From: Calditrichota bacterium
GTDB lineage: Bacteria; CLD3
NCBI GenBank assembly: GCA_008501735.1
Contig: QQUF01000022.1
Location: forward strand, 1 to 64,000
Direction of reading: 5' to 3'
Length of the DNA stretch: 64,000 bases
Below the pieces are notes generated by a model that saw only the letters and a program-made list of their open reading frames with translations, did no database searches and was not told the DNA's origin. The position numbers and the translations under genes were made by a program. Below, in pieces: positions 62,308 to 64,000 of this stretch. Within the stretch, counting starts at the first letter, position 1, and each line of letters opens with the position of its first letter.

Positions 62308-63999
62308 TTAAACTATTGGCTCAGGGTCTATGCTTTCGTCTAAATTTGGTGGTAAGTTGTGAAAAGTAACTCTGTTTCGACCAGCTCTTTTGGAAGCATA
62401 AAGCGCTTTGTCAGCAACACGAATAAAGTCTTTTGCATTTTCCATTACCTTTTTGTCGAACTCTGCAACTCCAATGCTTATTGTTACTTTATATTCATCG
62501 CCGTTGAAAGAAATTACTTTTTCCTCAATTTGACTACGAATTAATTCAGCTTTTTTAACGGCTTGTTCGGTATTTGTATTAATTAATAAAATCGAAAACT
62601 CTTCTCCTCCGTAACGTCCAATTCCGTCAATTGAACGAATCATTTTTTCCAAAGTCTGTGCCACTTGACGTAAAACCTCGTCACCAACAAGATGTCCATA
62701 ATTATCATTAAAACTCTTGAAGTGGTCAATATCAATCATCAACAACTGCATTTTCAAATCATATCTGTCAGACCTTTGGATTTCAAGTGCAAGTTTTTCG
62801 TCAAAAGCTCTTCTGTTTGGAATCCGAGTCAAACCGTCTGTGCTTGCTAATTGTTTTAACTCCGAGTAGTAACTTGCTCTATCCAAAGCTCCGCCCAAAG
62901 TTACAGTTAATTTTTTTAGAATTTCTTTATTCTCTTTGTTGAAGAAAAAAGACCTCTTACTTTCGATTGTGATGATTCCTGGCTTTTCAATTGTGTCAAA
63001 AGGAACTGCAAGAAATGACCTGTAACCGCTAGAAGTTTTTTCTTGATTTGTATAACGTGGATGAAAATTTATCTCTCTTGTTCCATCGGCAGCTTCAATA
63101 AAATCACTGTCAATTTTTGAGTTCTTTCTTAAATCTGCAACAACTAAACCTTCGTTTTTCCTCAAAACATAACCGTTCAATCCTTCGCTGATTTTGAAAA
63201 CCGTTTTAACAGGAAAAATTTCCTCATCTTTGAATTCGGAACTTGAGTAGTCTAGGTAAGCAATTTCAGCTTCCTCTGAATTAGGTTTTGAAAATGCAAT
63301 TGCAAGTCTGTCATAGTTAAAGACTTTTTTCACAATTTCTAAGAATTTGAAAATTACATCTTTTTCTTTAAACTGACTACTTAAGTCAAGACTGACTTCG
63401 TAAAGTCCTGAGTAAAATAAAAATTTTCGGTTAGTGTCTTTTAGCTCTTCAAAGTTGATGATTAATTTTTCGATGACTTTTGCGAAGGTCTCAAATAGGT
63501 GCTTTTCTTTTTCAGAAAACTTATTCTCAGACTCAGAGTCAGCAACTAAAACTCCGATAATTTCTTTGTCAATTACTAATGGGACACCGAGAAATGAGCC
63601 TGTAATTTCTTCTTCTGAATAATAGTTAATTGCAGGAGAATTTTCGGGAATTGTGTTTTCCATTAAAGTTTCTTCACGTTTTACAACTGTTCCTGGAAGA
63701 TTGCCCCCAAGCGGAATTCGCGAAGAAAGATGGAAATTTTGTGAATCGGAAAAACCTGCTTTTAAAAATAAAGTGTGGTCTTGCAAATTCAGAAGGAAAA
63801 CACCAACTGTTTTAGCGTCCAAAACATTTTTTACTTTTTGTAGCAAATCATTTAAAAGCAACTCAAAATTTTCTTCAAACCTTTGAAATTGCTCATCAAA
63901 TTTTTCTTCTGAAATTGATTCCCAATTAAAATCATTGGAATTCTTTGCTGTTTTTTCTTCAAAACTAAGTTGTGAGAATTCATTTGCTCGGTTGTTGTC
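62308..63999 (-). CDS. GAF-GGDEF diguanylate cyclase (5' end outside the window)
   Basis: The frame stays open to the window edge; the TTG at 63861 is only an apparent start, since 46 more codons upstream read without a stop. About 563 residues are in view. Two GAF domains come first (from NDLLQKVKNVLDAK and from LYEVSLDLSSQFKEK), then a GGDEF domain near the C-terminus with active-site GGEEF and, five residues upstream, the inhibitory RSID (RxxD). It should make cyclic di-GMP under feedback control by the product. Signals sensed by the GAF domains are unknown. Confidence 0.9.
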   Translation of the reverse strand, partial: DNNRANEFSQLSFEEKTAKNSNDFNWESISEEKFDEQFQRFEENFELLLNDLLQKVKNVLDAKTVGVFLLNLQDHTLFLKAGFSDSQNFHLSSRIPLGGNLPGTVVKREETLMENTIPENSPAINYYSEEEITGSFLGVPLVIDKEIIGVLVADSESENKFSEKEKHLFETFAKVIEKLIINFEELKDTNRKFLFYSGLYEVSLDLSSQFKEKDVIFKFLEIVKKVFNYDRLAIAFSKPNSEEAEIAYLDYSSSEFKDEEIFPVKTVFKISEGLNGYVLRKNEGLVVADLRKNSKIDSDFIEAADGTREINFHPRYTNQEKTSSGYRSFLAVPFDTIEKPGIITIESKRSFFFNKENKEILKKLTVTLGGALDRASYYSELKQLASTDGLTRIPNRRAFDEKLALEIQRSDRYDLKMQLLMIDIDHFKSFNDNYGHLVGDEVLRQVAQTLEKMIRSIDGIGRYGGEEFSILLINTNTEQAVKKAELIRSQIEEKVISFNGDEYKVTISIGVAEFDKKVMENAKDFIRVADKALYASKRAGRNRVTFHNLPPNLDESIDPEPIV

Positions 64000-64000
64000 T

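Overview
The window is A+T-rich (about one third G+C by eye) and packed with protein genes. No rRNA, tRNA, CRISPR array or transposase gene was seen. It most likely comes from a Gram-negative member of the Bacteroidota/Chlorobi (FCB) group, in an Ignavibacteria- or Marinimicrobia-like lineage. The main clue is a 2118-residue exported protein that ends in a type IX secretion sorting domain with the NPFNPTT signature. Supporting clues are many lipoproteins with short lipoboxes, an Omp85-type outer membrane protein and an ATP-type PEP carboxykinase. Several genes appear to use TTG or GTG starts. The taxon is inferred, not proven.

Layout. Position 1-1.7 kb (+): the end of a SpoIID/LytB-type protein and a SpoU/TrmH RNA methylase. 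1.7-9.5 kb (-): an exported amidohydrolase, a thioesterase, a PIN-type toxin-antitoxin pair, a YdjM-like membrane hydrolase, a secreted protein of unknown role, OsmC, a CAT-like acetyltransferase, an RhlE-like helicase and a GNAT enzyme. 9.5-15.9 kb (-): an AIPR-family gene broken at an A10 tract, then an ABC-2 permease fused to an M1 peptidase with its ATPase gene upstream. 16-25.6 kb (-): an SLC12-like transporter; a retropepsin-like protease/RimK/AstE-like/MscS cluster; and a one-POTRA Omp85 protein, a secreted protein and a histidine kinase. 25.8-38.8 kb (+): a small lipoprotein, a TPR-sigma-54 activator, a VWA-CsgG-like protein and the giant type IX-secreted protein, then DinB- and DHFR-like genes. 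38.8-50 kb (-): VanZ, NAD(P)HX repair, a small unknown gene with its own terminator, then a long operon running from a CDP-alcohol phosphotransferase fusion through a lipoprotein, a TPR protein, a glycosyltransferase, DAHP synthase, a HAD phosphatase and an enoyl-CoA hydratase; also a geranylgeranyl-reductase-like flavoprotein with a ferredoxin gene. 50.2-59 kb is mostly +: nuclease, E1-alpha, WD40 lipoprotein, PEP carboxykinase, purM, plsY, gpsA; DUF188 and hemolysin III genes lie on the - strand between them. 59-64 kb (-): modC, modB, a lipoprotein and a GAF-GGDEF protein cut by the window edge.

Themes. Housekeeping genes (purM, plsY-gpsA, pckA, nnr, DAHP synthase) are interleaved with envelope genes. 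Palindromic elements of at least four sequence types sit repeatedly at or just behind stop codons. In one case the element encodes the last residues and the stop of the gene. The most unusual parts are the broken AIPR gene, the lipoprotein/TPR-sigma-54/VWA-CsgG cluster, the phosphotransferase fused to an internal signal peptide and exported domain, and the protease/RimK/AstE-like/MscS cluster.
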